37,523 nucleotides of DNA from Fragilaria radians (taxonomy: Eukaryota; Bacillariophyta; Fragilariophyceae; Fragilariales; Fragilariaceae). Positions 9,576 through 19,285 of this stretch are shown piece by piece. The notes under the pieces are model-generated. The model saw only the letters and a program-made list of their open reading frames with translations, searched no databases and was not told where the DNA came from. The position numbers and the translations under genes were made by a program. Each line of letters starts with the position of its first letter. Within the stretch, counting starts at the first letter, position 1. The stretch covers positions 158,788-196,310 of the forward strand of contig CAAAJI010000022.1 of assembly GCA_900642245.1 (NCBI GenBank), given 5' to 3'.

Positions 9576-9812
9576 TTCTCGTTTTGCTTTCGTTTTGCTT
9601 GAATTAAGGAAGTAACTTATTAATGACGAGAGCAAGTCTCTCGAAGAACTCTTGTGACTTGGTCACTTCCGAATACATTTTGCTGATTCAAACAAAACAA
9701 AAGAAGAAATGTGTGGTAGGATTCCTGACGTGTTGCAACGCCAGATGGCAAATAATAAAAAATCAAAGCCGTTAAAGAACCGGAAAATCGAAATCTTTCT
9801 CAATAGGATTAG

Positions 9813-10450
9813 GGGGAAATTACATACCGAATCTATTGCAAATTAGATGGATTACCTCATTTTCTTGTTCCGACAGCTGAATTTATCGCTGATGATTTAG
9901 AAAGAATGATTAAATCACTTACCGGAAGAAGCATAGATATTGCTGGCGCTGTCATCAATAAAACTAGGATTGAATTTCACTGGCGATATATCCGTAGATG
10001 TACTTCCAAGGTTGTGCAAATTCCATGGATTGCATCTGTTGAATAAGGATCTGATTACAGCAATATATGAGGCAGGAAAGAGCTAAAGTTTGAGTACTTC
10101 CTTTGGGTGATCATGACCAAAGCTGATTGAGCTAAGCATGACTTTCGGTTCAAGATTTATGTGTTCAGCAGGATGACTTTATGTGCTACTTCTGAAAAAG
10201 ACTTTTCAGCCATGGGCTTTGTCTATTTGAAACTTTGCAACCAACTATCTACAGCTAAAGTCCAGATATTGGTTTAGCAAATGTACCTCAGCTTATCACT
10301 ACTCATCAGGTTGGTATTGACTGGGATGTGGCAGAGACAGTGACAGAGACAGTGATGCTGATGACAAAGAAGAAGAACTATTTGAGGATTCATGTGATGG
10401 AAATTGATCAATTAACAATGAAATTACACCAAAAAAAACAGAAAAACCAA
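9813..10450 (+). pseudogene. Degenerate hAT-family transposase, C-terminal part
   Basis: A frame of about 78 codons without a Met (9813-10046) reads KLDGLPHFLVPTAEFIADDLERM and onward, followed by stops and frame changes. At 10173-10277 a frame gives LCATSEKDFSAMGFVY followed by LKLCNQLSTAKVQILV and a stop. This matches the hAT C-terminal dimerisation signature (…AERxFSxMGFIHSKLRNRLSxxKVxxLV) seen in stramenopile genomes. A shifted frame at about 10337-10405 then gives an acidic tail (DSDRDSDADDKEEELFED), also usual for these proteins. No intact DDE core or terminal inverted repeats were recognised. It is clearly non-functional. The identification rests mainly on the dimerisation block. Confidence 0.5.
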
Positions 10451-10544
10451 AAACGCAACAAGAAATTTGGGAAGTTTTTCGATCAGATCATCTAATTTGT
10501 GTTAAAATTACATCTTGAATAGATAGTGGAATGTCAATGATAGC

Positions 10545-11762
10545 ATGATGATAAATTTTGCTCGTGGACATCCAAATCCTTCATTACTTCCAATCGAAGC
10601 GATGAAGGAAGGATTGGAGCTCGTGCGTTGCCATGGAAATTTAGCTTCATGTTTGCCTTACCCAAGTTCAGATCAAGACAATGGAAGTACTATGTTTCGA
10701 AATCAATTGTCACTATTTCTGAATCAACACACTGAGAATGATGATATGGGAGGCTTCAATGCTTGTACGACAAATGAGTTCTTTGCGACGCATGGAGTAA
10801 GTCATGCCATTGAACTCTTATGTGCAGTCCTCACGAAGCCGGGAGATGTGGTTGGCATCGAAGTACCCACCTACTTTTTGGTACCACAGATATTAGAAAA
10901 TCATGGGCTGGTATTGCAACCCATGCCCATGAAGGATTTTCGGCTCGATGTAAAGGCCTTGGAGGTCATGTTAGAAAGCGGTCAACTTCAACCCATCCCT
11001 AAACTGATATACACCATCCCAACAAATCATAATCCCACGGCATCGACACTTCCCATCGAAGATCGGATCCAATTGGCAAATATAGCAAGACGATATAATA
11101 TTATCGTAATAGCAGATGAAGTATATCACTTGTTAGACTGGAAAGTGGATGTAACACGACCGGCAAGGATGGCATCGTTCAATCACAATGTTGTTGAGGA
11201 AACTATTCATGGATGTTGTTTGTCAGTTTCTTCCTTTACCAAGATATTCTGCCCAGGTATCCGATGCGGTTGGGTAGAAGGACCGCTACCTATCATTCAT
11301 GCTTTGGAAAGATATGGTTACATTCGGAGCCAAGGGGGGTGCGTTCCATTCATAGGTGAAGTCATGAAAATGATAATGGAATCTGGATTGGCAACTCGAG
11401 TACTTCATGAATTACAAGCAGCATACCAAGAACGAGCCAAAATTCTATATAATGCTCTTATAGATGAGGCTATAACTGTTTGTATCCCTCCCACAGGTGG
11501 ATACTTCCTATGGGTGTTGTTACCTGTTGATAACGTTGCCAATTTTTTAATCTTTTGTCAAGATTGTGGAGTTCAGTTTTTGCCCGGAAACACATGTGAT
11601 CCCTTTCAAGGGAAAAGTTGTGCCTCCTACGCAAGGCTTTGCTTTGCAGATCTTCCCTTGAACGACTTAACTAAAGGGGCGAAGTTGTTGGGGACATGCC
11701 TTCGTCAATACAATTCAGAAAAACCAAAGTTTAATTTGAGCAGCCTTACTTCGAATAATTGA
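10545..11762 (+). CDS. PLP-dependent aminotransferase, class I/II (2-aminoadipate/LysN-like, yeast YER152C-like)
   Basis: This 405-residue fold-type I aminotransferase has no intron. The N-terminus MMINFARGHPNPSLLP matches the start of YER152C/LysN-like enzymes, which supports the ATG at 10545 and argues against an upstream targeting exon. Conserved positions are THGVSHAIELL (82-92, cofactor phosphate region), VPTYF (107-111), PTNHNPT (159-165, Asn163 contacting the PLP ring), ADEVYH (190-195, Asp191 and Tyr194), SSFTKIFCPGIRCGW (229-243, Schiff-base Lys233) and YARLCFA (362-368, substrate-carboxylate Arg364). All catalytic residues are present. The amino donor and acceptor cannot be told from sequence; aromatic or 2-aminoadipate transamination is the usual annotation. 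No signal or transit peptide is seen, so a cytosolic location is likely. It lies immediately downstream of a dead hAT fragment. Confidence 0.88.
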   Translation: MMINFARGHPNPSLLPIEAMKEGLELVRCHGNLASCLPYPSSDQDNGSTMFRNQLSLFLNQHTENDDMGGFNACTTNEFFATHGVSHAIELLCAVLTKPGDVVGIEVPTYFLVPQILENHGLVLQPMPMKDFRLDVKALEVMLESGQLQPIPKLIYTIPTNHNPTASTLPIEDRIQLANIARRYNIIVIADEVYHLLDWKVDVTRPARMASFNHNVVEETIHGCCLSVSSFTKIFCPGIRCGWVEGPLPIIHALERYGYIRSQGGCVPFIGEVMKMIMESGLATRVLHELQAAYQERAKILYNALIDEAITVCIPPTGGYFLWVLLPVDNVANFLIFCQDCGVQFLPGNTCDPFQGKSCASYARLCFADLPLNDLTKGAKLLGTCLRQYNSEKPKFNLSSLTSNN

Positions 11763-11956
11763 TATAAAGGATTTTGAAAATATGTAATTATCTCACTGCA
11801 GAGTGTCAAGGCTTTTTTGCATTATGCCTATAGACATGATTATAGATAATCTAAAAAGAATTATCAAACAAGTCTAAAGTTAGAGTTTATATCGATTGAT
11901 ATCTCAATACTCCAAGATTTATGATTCTGATTAATATCGTTTTCTAACACTATGGA

Positions 11957-12907
11957 AAGTTTTCATTCAAGTGAAAATGGAATACATCTAGTAAAAGAAA
12001 ATCTTAATGCTACTATTATTTCATTGAATAACACATCTTCTTATGGAACACATCAGTCATTGACCCATTCAGTGTGAGGAGATGATTAACTTCTTTTCTC
12101 ATGGGAGTAAAATTCAAGTAGGGAAGCACAAGGGTCAGTCATGTTTAGATTGACTGCGTAACACATGGGACGTACATTACTACTGACAAGTATGCATGAA
12201 GAACCTTAAGATGCGTCTTACGTTTGAAGAATGCTACTTCTGAATTCTCTCAATTTAAAGAAAATTACAAAGATCCATTAAAGGAAACACTTTACTCATT
12301 CGGCAATGATTGAAAACTTCCGCTCGTAAGTTTTCATTCAAGTGAAATGGAGTACATCTAGGGAAAGAAATCTTAATGCTACTATTATTTCATTGAATAA
12401 CACACCTTCTTATGGATTCAAATACTGCAATGCTTTATGTTCCCTTTGATAAGTGGATCCACAATCCCTCTCTTCCAAAAAGCATGATCCTTCAAATTCT
12501 TCTTTCTTTGTCAAGATAACTTCAGAAAAACAAAAGAATTTAATAGATCATACCTTGCAGTCATCTATTTTAACTTCCCCTCTCATCTACTTATGGAAGT
12601 GATTGAGATCACACTTATCCCATAAGTATTGATTACAGGGGCATGTGTATTCCGGTTTTGCAATTACGTGCATATCAAGGAAAAAAGGGTGTTTATAGTT
12701 ACTACACAATATGAAAAGACTAACACATCAGTTATTGAACAAGATGAAACAAAATCCTAAAGCTTCTTGAGCTAACCGTCAGTTATGCTTAACCTCGTAA
12801 ATGATTCAGTATTGCCCATTCACTGTGAGGAGATGATCAAGTTCATTTCTTATACGCGCTCAACAATACCAGAGTTCTTTTTAAATGGTTGAAAACTTCC
12901 GCTCATA
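11957..12907 (+). repeat. Cluster of degenerate direct repeats (three segment types, two copies each)
   Basis: Segment Y is about 90 bp and nearly identical at 11957-12047 and 12328-12416; it begins AAGTTTTCATTCAAGTGAAA and ends TTATGGA. Segment Z is about 48 bp and occurs at 12054-12102 and 12807-12853, with the shared core TGTGAGGAGATGAT. Segment X is 24 bp and occurs at 12305-12328 and 12884-12907, with the shared core TTGAAAACTTCCGCTC. The order along the DNA is Y-Z, X-Y, Z-X, as expected for a decayed tandem array of a longer X-Y-Z unit with deletions. The unit is AT-rich and not obviously coding. It may be a remnant of a non-autonomous element or an LTR. Confidence 0.65.
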
Positions 12908-15900
12908 TTACCAAAGGATAAGTTACTGTGAATGCTCAAATAATATTGATTCTGTAACTGAACCGTCATCCATGCAATAAATCTCTCCCTCAGCTCATAA
13001 TTTCCAGGAACAATGAAAACTATAATTCCAATGGCTCAAAAGCATTTTCTTTTCAACACTGCATTTCCGATCAAAGAAACATGATAACATCAAAAGCACA
13101 TCAGAGTTAGAGAGAGGAATGACAAATAACTATCCCATAACATCAACCAGCTTTTGAGTCTCGTAATACGGTGTTTGTTGAATCCTCTCTCATTTTTTAT
13201 TTGCTAGTGATTTTCAAAGTTTTCCTGAAGGCTTTTCATGTTAGGACGTTGAAAACAATAAATATATGTAAACCAAAATTACGCAGCAAGCTTCCAGTAA
13301 ACCAATAAGCTAACGTTTTTCAAGCTTAGACTTGAAAAAAATAGAAGTGTGCAATATCTATTATGAAAATGGTCAAGTGATACTTGAGTCTTCGTTTCGG
13401 TTTTTATGCTATAACAATTTGCACGATCCATGTTGGTTGTATGACTCATTGCCCTTCAGATGGAACTTGTGTGTTACTGTCTCCAATTTTGTTATTTGTC
13501 AGCCCAATGACAGGGTCGATACGAAGAGCTAGTCATAAACAATTTATGAGGAAAGTAGATTTGTTAATGTAGCTTTGAACTGTGTGTCTACATTCTAGTG
13601 TTGATCGTACATTATCATCCATTGCGTCCATTCGATACGTTTTTCACAGTCTGTGGAATAAAATTGATTTCAACTGTTCTGCAATCTTGAACAATGTTTC
13701 CGTTATTGTTTCTGTTGCCTATGTCAACCCTTGTAATTCTTATTCTATACTTTTCCTATTAATCCAATTCAGATCCAACATTTTCTTTTCTTCATTAACA
13801 CTATTCTGGAGCTTTACTGTTGAAAAAGCGTTGTTTCTTATGGTCGTTCTGTACGTCCTAATCTCTCTCATGCGAATTAGCAACTAAAAGCAAAGTGCGT
13901 TGTTTACAATTTGTATATATCTTAATGTGAATATGCATCACCTTCATGAGCTTTCTTTACCTAAGGATTATTCACGACCGCTCCTTTCTGGTTGCTCTTC
14001 TAGGATGAATTATTGAATGTATTTTGCTATTTATATGGTTTAGGTCATAATTTCAACTGCCAATTTGGACAACATGACTTAATTTCATCAACTCTTCACA
14101 TACATATTCTTTGTCAGCTCATAATGAGATATTTCTGGTCATTTTGTGAGCTATGACACTGGAATGAAGAATTAATTGAGGCCTATTGGAAATCAGAATT
14201 TATGTCAGCAACATCATTGTTAAAGCTATGACTTCCAACGTCAAGTGCAACATTTTTTGTGATTTCCATCCTTTACTTGAATTTACATGGTCCAGCCGAG
14301 TTTTCAGGCTGAAATGATATTGAAGCATATCCCAGCTAATCAAGGCTTTATATCTATGAAGAAGTCATAAACTATGCTATGGTTGATTGATAAATAAGCA
14401 GCGAGATCGTAAAAATGAGAAATATACGAACTCTCCGTAAAACGTCTTGAACTTAGTATAGCAGCTGAATTTTTATAACCAGAGTTTATGTTATATTTTG
14501 GATGGGATACTACATTAAGGTCATATGAATGAAGCAATATATAGACAATTTAAGAAATAGTGTAGTATCAAAAAAGGATCAAAGGCTTTAAATTCAAATA
14601 GTTCACATGCTGTGCATATTAAAGAAGTGGTGCTTAAACTCTCTTGTGTTTTGTGTTGCTTACGATGCAATCAATCTCAGTTAACTTAGAAATAGTTGAT
14701 TTTGCTACTTTAATTGCTATTATCTGAGTTTACTAACGATCCGGCGTATGACATTTGCCTACAGGATTCTTATCGTTGGATACAGTGCGTAATGTAATTC
14801 ACTCCTGATATCTACAATACTGCAGGGGATCCGAATGGTATCAAACATTCCATGACGTGGTACATCCACGCTTTGGTCGATGTCTGTAACATGATCTAAA
14901 ATTTGTCACCCAAGTCATTTTTCAGTGGAATTAATCTTTAAATGCGTAACTGTTTTGATGTGTTGATTAACGCCAAATCAACTCAAAATTGAACATTTAG
15001 GAGTAAATCCCAGCTAAGCACTGATAGTAACATGGTAATGCATTCCACTGCCCATTCCACTGCTACTAAGTATGATGACCAGAGGTCATCTTCATCAAGT
15101 TTCAATTTTTCTAGGTCCTAAGACTTCAACAGACTATTTGACTACTTTCAATTGTTCTGTTTAACTTAGAGTTATGGCTTATTAAAGGATTGAGTTTTCT
15201 GCTATTGTTCGTTGTATTTTGCTTTCTTATCCACTTGATCAAAAACAAAGTGTGAGAATGCGTTGGCAACGGTATATTTCTCTCCCTTTGCCTACAGCCG
15301 CTTGACTAAATAGACCACCATATGTCTGCGTGATGAAATGAAGGAATACAGGTCAATCGGAGTGAATCTTTAATGAGCACAAGGGACGATGTTTTGATGT
15401 TTCTTTGACTGTTTCGGAAACACAAAGCAATATGCTTTCTCAATTTTGTTTTACGATGGGTACGCTATGGACTTCAACGTACATGTTGCTAGCCTCCGTG
15501 AATGCTCAAAAAATGGCATGGAAATTGGGAAAATAAGTTGGACTTCTTTTGTACTGCTTCTTCAACAGTTTGCTCAGGTAAGATATAGCTAAGACGATGC
15601 TACTAATTAACGAAATACCTGGCTTTGTTAAGGCTATCATTTGCCACTATTGCACTTATCATCCTACGAATGATTTTACTCACATAGTTGTCTATGGTAC
15701 AAATGGGATGGCATAAAAATCTCCTATACTATAAAAAATGACTTCGTATATTCTGCATCCTTTCCGTGGTAAAGTATGCTTAGGTATTGTACAGCTTTGC
15801 ATCTTCAACAAATTTTGAAGAGTTGGAGTGTAAAATGATTCAATCATTTGATCATAGCTACTGCAACCTAAAGTGTTTCAGTTATCCGGGAATAGATGTG

Positions 15901-16128
15901 AGTACTAGTAGTATGGGAAGTCTTCGATATCATTTATCCTTTCTTTTTTCCATTTAGTATTTCTATGGATCGCGTTTTATACAGATTAATTAGCTACATA
16001 CAATTAATTTGAATTTGGAGTAGAAGCACCTTTCTTTCAATGGTTAGAGTATAATTCACATTTGTCGCATCTGGTAATTGTGCTAGCTTTGTATCTGCTG
16101 GTTGCTCCGTTACTTATAGCTCATTAGC

Positions 16129-16269
16129 ATGGCAAAGCAGGCCGAATCTTTCCAGGACGCATCACATAAGCGGATACTCATTCAAGATTTACAGATAATT
16201 CTTTCTTCCCTGTCGACCGACTCACTATCTGATTCCCAAGAAAGCAATTTTTGGAAATCTTTACAATAG
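16129..16269 (+). CDS. Possible small ORF, 46 residues
   Basis: An ATG-to-TAG frame begins MAKQAESFQDASHKRILIQD and is Ser- and Leu-rich. Its base composition is more balanced than the surrounding DNA, and an in-frame stop lies shortly upstream. It could be a small gene, one exon of an unrecognised gene, or chance. I assign no function. Confidence 0.2.
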   Translation: MAKQAESFQDASHKRILIQDLQIILSSLSTDSLSDSQESNFWKSLQ

Positions 16270-16931
16270 ATAATCTCATATTCAATTATTTCCTTTTCAT
16301 GCTTTTTTGGAGGGGTTAATGGGCAGCGGAGTATTCCACTTCATCAGAAGGGACTAAAGAGGCAAGATAAACCCATTGTATCAATGTATTTCAACCTTTA
16401 AATTCGGATCAACTTGAAAGTATGAAGAAAAGTGCATTCAACAAGTAATATATGATGTGAAACTGGAAAGCAGTACACATCTTTGCGTAAAGATGGCTTG
16501 AAGTCTTATTCTTGCTTTACTGAGGTCTATCTCCATGAAAAGTGTGGCGACCTCATTTCCAAGGAAGTTTCAATTATGATTTTATAGCGATGGAAGTCAA
16601 TTTTGTAAAGTTCTAGATTGGCTATATTTAGACACGGTAAAAAGAAGTTGATTTGAATTAAAATTCTTAGGAACAGGATGTTGGGACTATTTTCAAACGA
16701 GAAATATACACAAAGAAAATCGTTTGTTTCAGCCCAATGTGCTTAGGCTTGAACATTCTATTCAAATTTGAATCATGAATTGATTCGATGACATTATATA
16801 TAATTTCACTAATGCTTCCTCTCCCAAATTATCATGAAATTTGACTTTTTATGTATGGTTGTGATAAGAATTATCTCTGATACAAACGTTATTTTCCTGC
16901 TGCCTATGTTCCGCCTTGCAGCGGAAGTTGT

Positions 16932-16966
16932 TTTCTTAGAGTTTCTTGGAATACATTATGACGTCA
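16932..16966 (+). promoter_or_regulatory. HSE-like pentamers and palindromic CRE-like site upstream of CPN60
   Basis: At 16932-16951 the sequence reads TTTCT TAGAG TTTCT TGGAA. This is a four-unit series of alternating nTTCn/nGAAn-like pentamers with mismatches in units two and four, as in a weak heat-shock element. At 16959-16966 lies the full palindrome TGACGTCA, a bZIP/CRE core, about 150 bp upstream of the CPN60 ATG. TGACGT cores are known as CO2/cAMP-response elements in a diatom carbonic anhydrase promoter. Whether either site works here is inference. Confidence 0.3.
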
Positions 16967-17114
16967 GCTTAACCGTCAATTCGACTCAGAGATGAAACGA
17001 CAGATATCTGATTTCTTCGAAAGACACTCCGAGGCCACTAAATCCATTTGCCATATTTCACTCCATAGAGGCGCATAAAGTGAAATATATTTAGTTTTGT
17101 TGTGAAAATTGAAA

Positions 17115-19013
17115 ATGTTGCGCACGGTTCTTCAACGATCATCGACCCTGCGTCCCGCTGTCAGGCTGATGAGTAAGGAGATCAGATTTGGGACAGAAGG
17201 TAGAGCTGCCATGCTTAGAGGTGTAGATCTTTTAGCAGATGCTGTACAGGTAAGAAGATGAGAAAGATACCACACGATTTCACAAGATTTTCAACTCCAG
17301 CTCCGGATCTTGGATTGCTTCTTAATCATGTTTTAAAGATATCTGTTCCTGTAGAAGATCACATCATGCCGCAGAACTGATAGATATTTCTACCTTTGAC
17401 CTCGAAAATAGCTTCTGACGAACATTCTCTTGTTAGGTTACTCTAGGGCCTAAGGGACGTAATGTCATCATCGCACAACCCTACGGACCTCCAAAGATTA
17501 CTAAGGATGGTGTAACAGTTGCAAAGTCCATCGACTTGGAAGATAAATTTGAGGATATGGGTGCACAGTTGATCAAGAGTGTAGCGAGTAAGACAAATGA
17601 TGTTGCTGGAGATGGTACCACCACTGCTACAGTTCTTGCGCGTGCTATCTACTCAGAAGGATGCAAAGCAGTAGCTGCGGGAATGAATCCCATGGACCTG
17701 CGACGGGGTATCCAGATGGCAGTGAACTCAGTTGTAGCGACCCTTGAGGAGATAAGTCGCCCAATTACATCAAAGGAAGAAATTGCACAAGTAGGAACGA
17801 TCTCAGCAAACGCAGACACTGAAATCGGCGGCCTCATTTCGGATGCTATGGAGAGAGTTGGAAAAGAGGGTGTTATCACAGTGCAAGACGGGAAAACCCT
17901 TGAGAATGAGCTCGAGGTAGTGGAAGGAATGAAATTTGACCGTGGTTTTATCAGTCCTTATTTTATTACAGATGCCAAGACGCAAACTGTGGAATTGGAG
18001 AACCCACTCATCCTACTTGTTGAGAAGAAAGTTTCCAGTCTTCAGCAACTGGTTCCCCTCTTGAGGCAGTAATCAAATCTCAATCTTCCCTTTTGATCAT
18101 TGCTGAAGATGTAGAATCCGAAGCTTTAGCCACCCTCGTTGTAAACAAGCTTCGTGCTGGAATTAAAGTCTGTGCTGTTAAAGCGCCTGGATTCGGTGAC
18201 AACCGCAAGGCAACCATGCAAGATATTGCCATTCTTACTGGGGGCACCGTAATTTCAGAAGAAATGGGAATGAAGCTTGAGGAGACTCTCCCTGAACATC
18301 TTGGTAGATGCAAGCGCATATCTGTAACCAAGAATGACACTGTTCTCCTAGATGGACAAGGTGAAAAGGCAGGAATCAGCGAAAGATGTGATTTGATTAG
18401 AAGTTCGATTGAGACTACCAAGTCTGATTATGAAAGAGAGAAGCTCCAAGAACGCCTTGCAAAGCTTTCTGGAGGTATTGCAGTCATCAAAGTTGGCGGA
18501 TCATCGGAGGTGGAAGTCAATGAAAAGAAGGACCGTGTAGTTGACGCCTTGAACGCCACAAGGGCTGCCGTGGAGGAAGGAATTGTTCCTGGGGGTGGAA
18601 AGGCTCTTCTCTATTGCTCCACACGTCTCACAGCCCTTGCTGAGAAGGAAGCAAAGAATATGGATCAACGCATAGGAATTGAAATCATTCAACGTGCACT
18701 CCGTGCGCCATTGACTACAATCGTTGCGAATGCAGGAGCTGAGGGAGCTGTTGTTTGTGGAGAATTGACCAAACCTGACACACCAATTGAAATGGGATTC
18801 AATGCACAAGATGGAATTTACTGCGATATGTTTAAGGCAGGCATTATTGATCCAACGAAAGTAACTCGTACAGGAATTGTGGACGCAGCTTCTGTCTCTG
18901 GGCTTCTGACCACCTCAGAGGCCATGATCGTAGACAAGCCCGAGAAAAATCCTGCCCCAGGTGGCATGGGAGGTGGAATGGGAGGAATGGGCGGAATGGG
19001 TGGCATGATGTAA
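17115..19013 (+). CDS. CPN60: Mitochondrial chaperonin CPN60/HSP60, two exons, with an apparent 1-bp deletion
   Basis: This group I chaperonin folds imported proteins in the mitochondrial matrix together with CPN10. Exon 1 (17115-17249) encodes the presequence MLRTVLQRSSTLRPAVRLMS and the mature start KEIRFGTEGR. Exon 2 (17437-19013) follows a 187 bp GT-AG intron (17250-17436). Visible motifs are VTLGPKGRNV, the nucleotide-binding AGDGTTTATVLA (Asp104), AVKAPGFGDNR, AAVEEGIVPGGG and the Gly-Met-rich C-terminal tail (GGMGGGMGGMGG...). About 570 residues is the normal length. The oddity is at 18061-18066: the upstream frame reads VPLLRQ and stops at 18070-18072, while the downstream frame resumes as EAVIKSQSSLLIIAEDVES. 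The family alignment requires L followed directly by E, so exactly one base is missing after the TTG at 18061-18063. No intron fits. A sequencing or assembly slip is most likely, with a damaged allele second. It is convergent with the AAA ATPase gene. Confidence 0.93.
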
Positions 19014-19285
19014 GGAGAATTGTGTTAAGCTCTCTATGGAACATGGAAAACTACTTTAAGTGATAGAGTTTATCCCATTTTTCATGTTTGTTTTATATTA
19101 TTGAGACGGTGAATCCTAGTTGAAATGAATCATTTTTCTGCTTTGAACTAACTTTTGATTCGTGGACTATCAAGTATCAAGTTTGTCATTACGAAAGTAA
19201 ACTAATTTTCCGTAGACAAAGATTTGTACTAGCAGGTTAATTTTTTTAAAGTAGTCTTAGCACGTTTGTCCTGGATTTAGGAATG

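Larger units (their letters stand above)
11763..17114. other. Long gene-poor region
   Basis: In 5.3 kb I find no recognisable gene. A cluster of degenerate repeats lies at 11957-12907 (listed). Open frames at 13332-13887 are short, overlapping and hydrophobic, and resemble nothing I know. A 46-codon ORF at 16129-16269 has coding-like composition and is listed separately. The last few hundred bases hold the CPN60 promoter. Confidence 0.5.

Noticed and set aside
13332..13887. Three overlapping plus-strand ORFs
   Set aside because: They are short, hydrophobic, T-rich frames without motifs, as expected in AT-rich intergenic DNA.
18055..18075. Programmed ribosomal frameshift in CPN60
   Set aside because: The site lacks an X-XXY-YYZ slippery heptamer, and no HSP60 is known to use frameshifting. 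A missing base is simpler.
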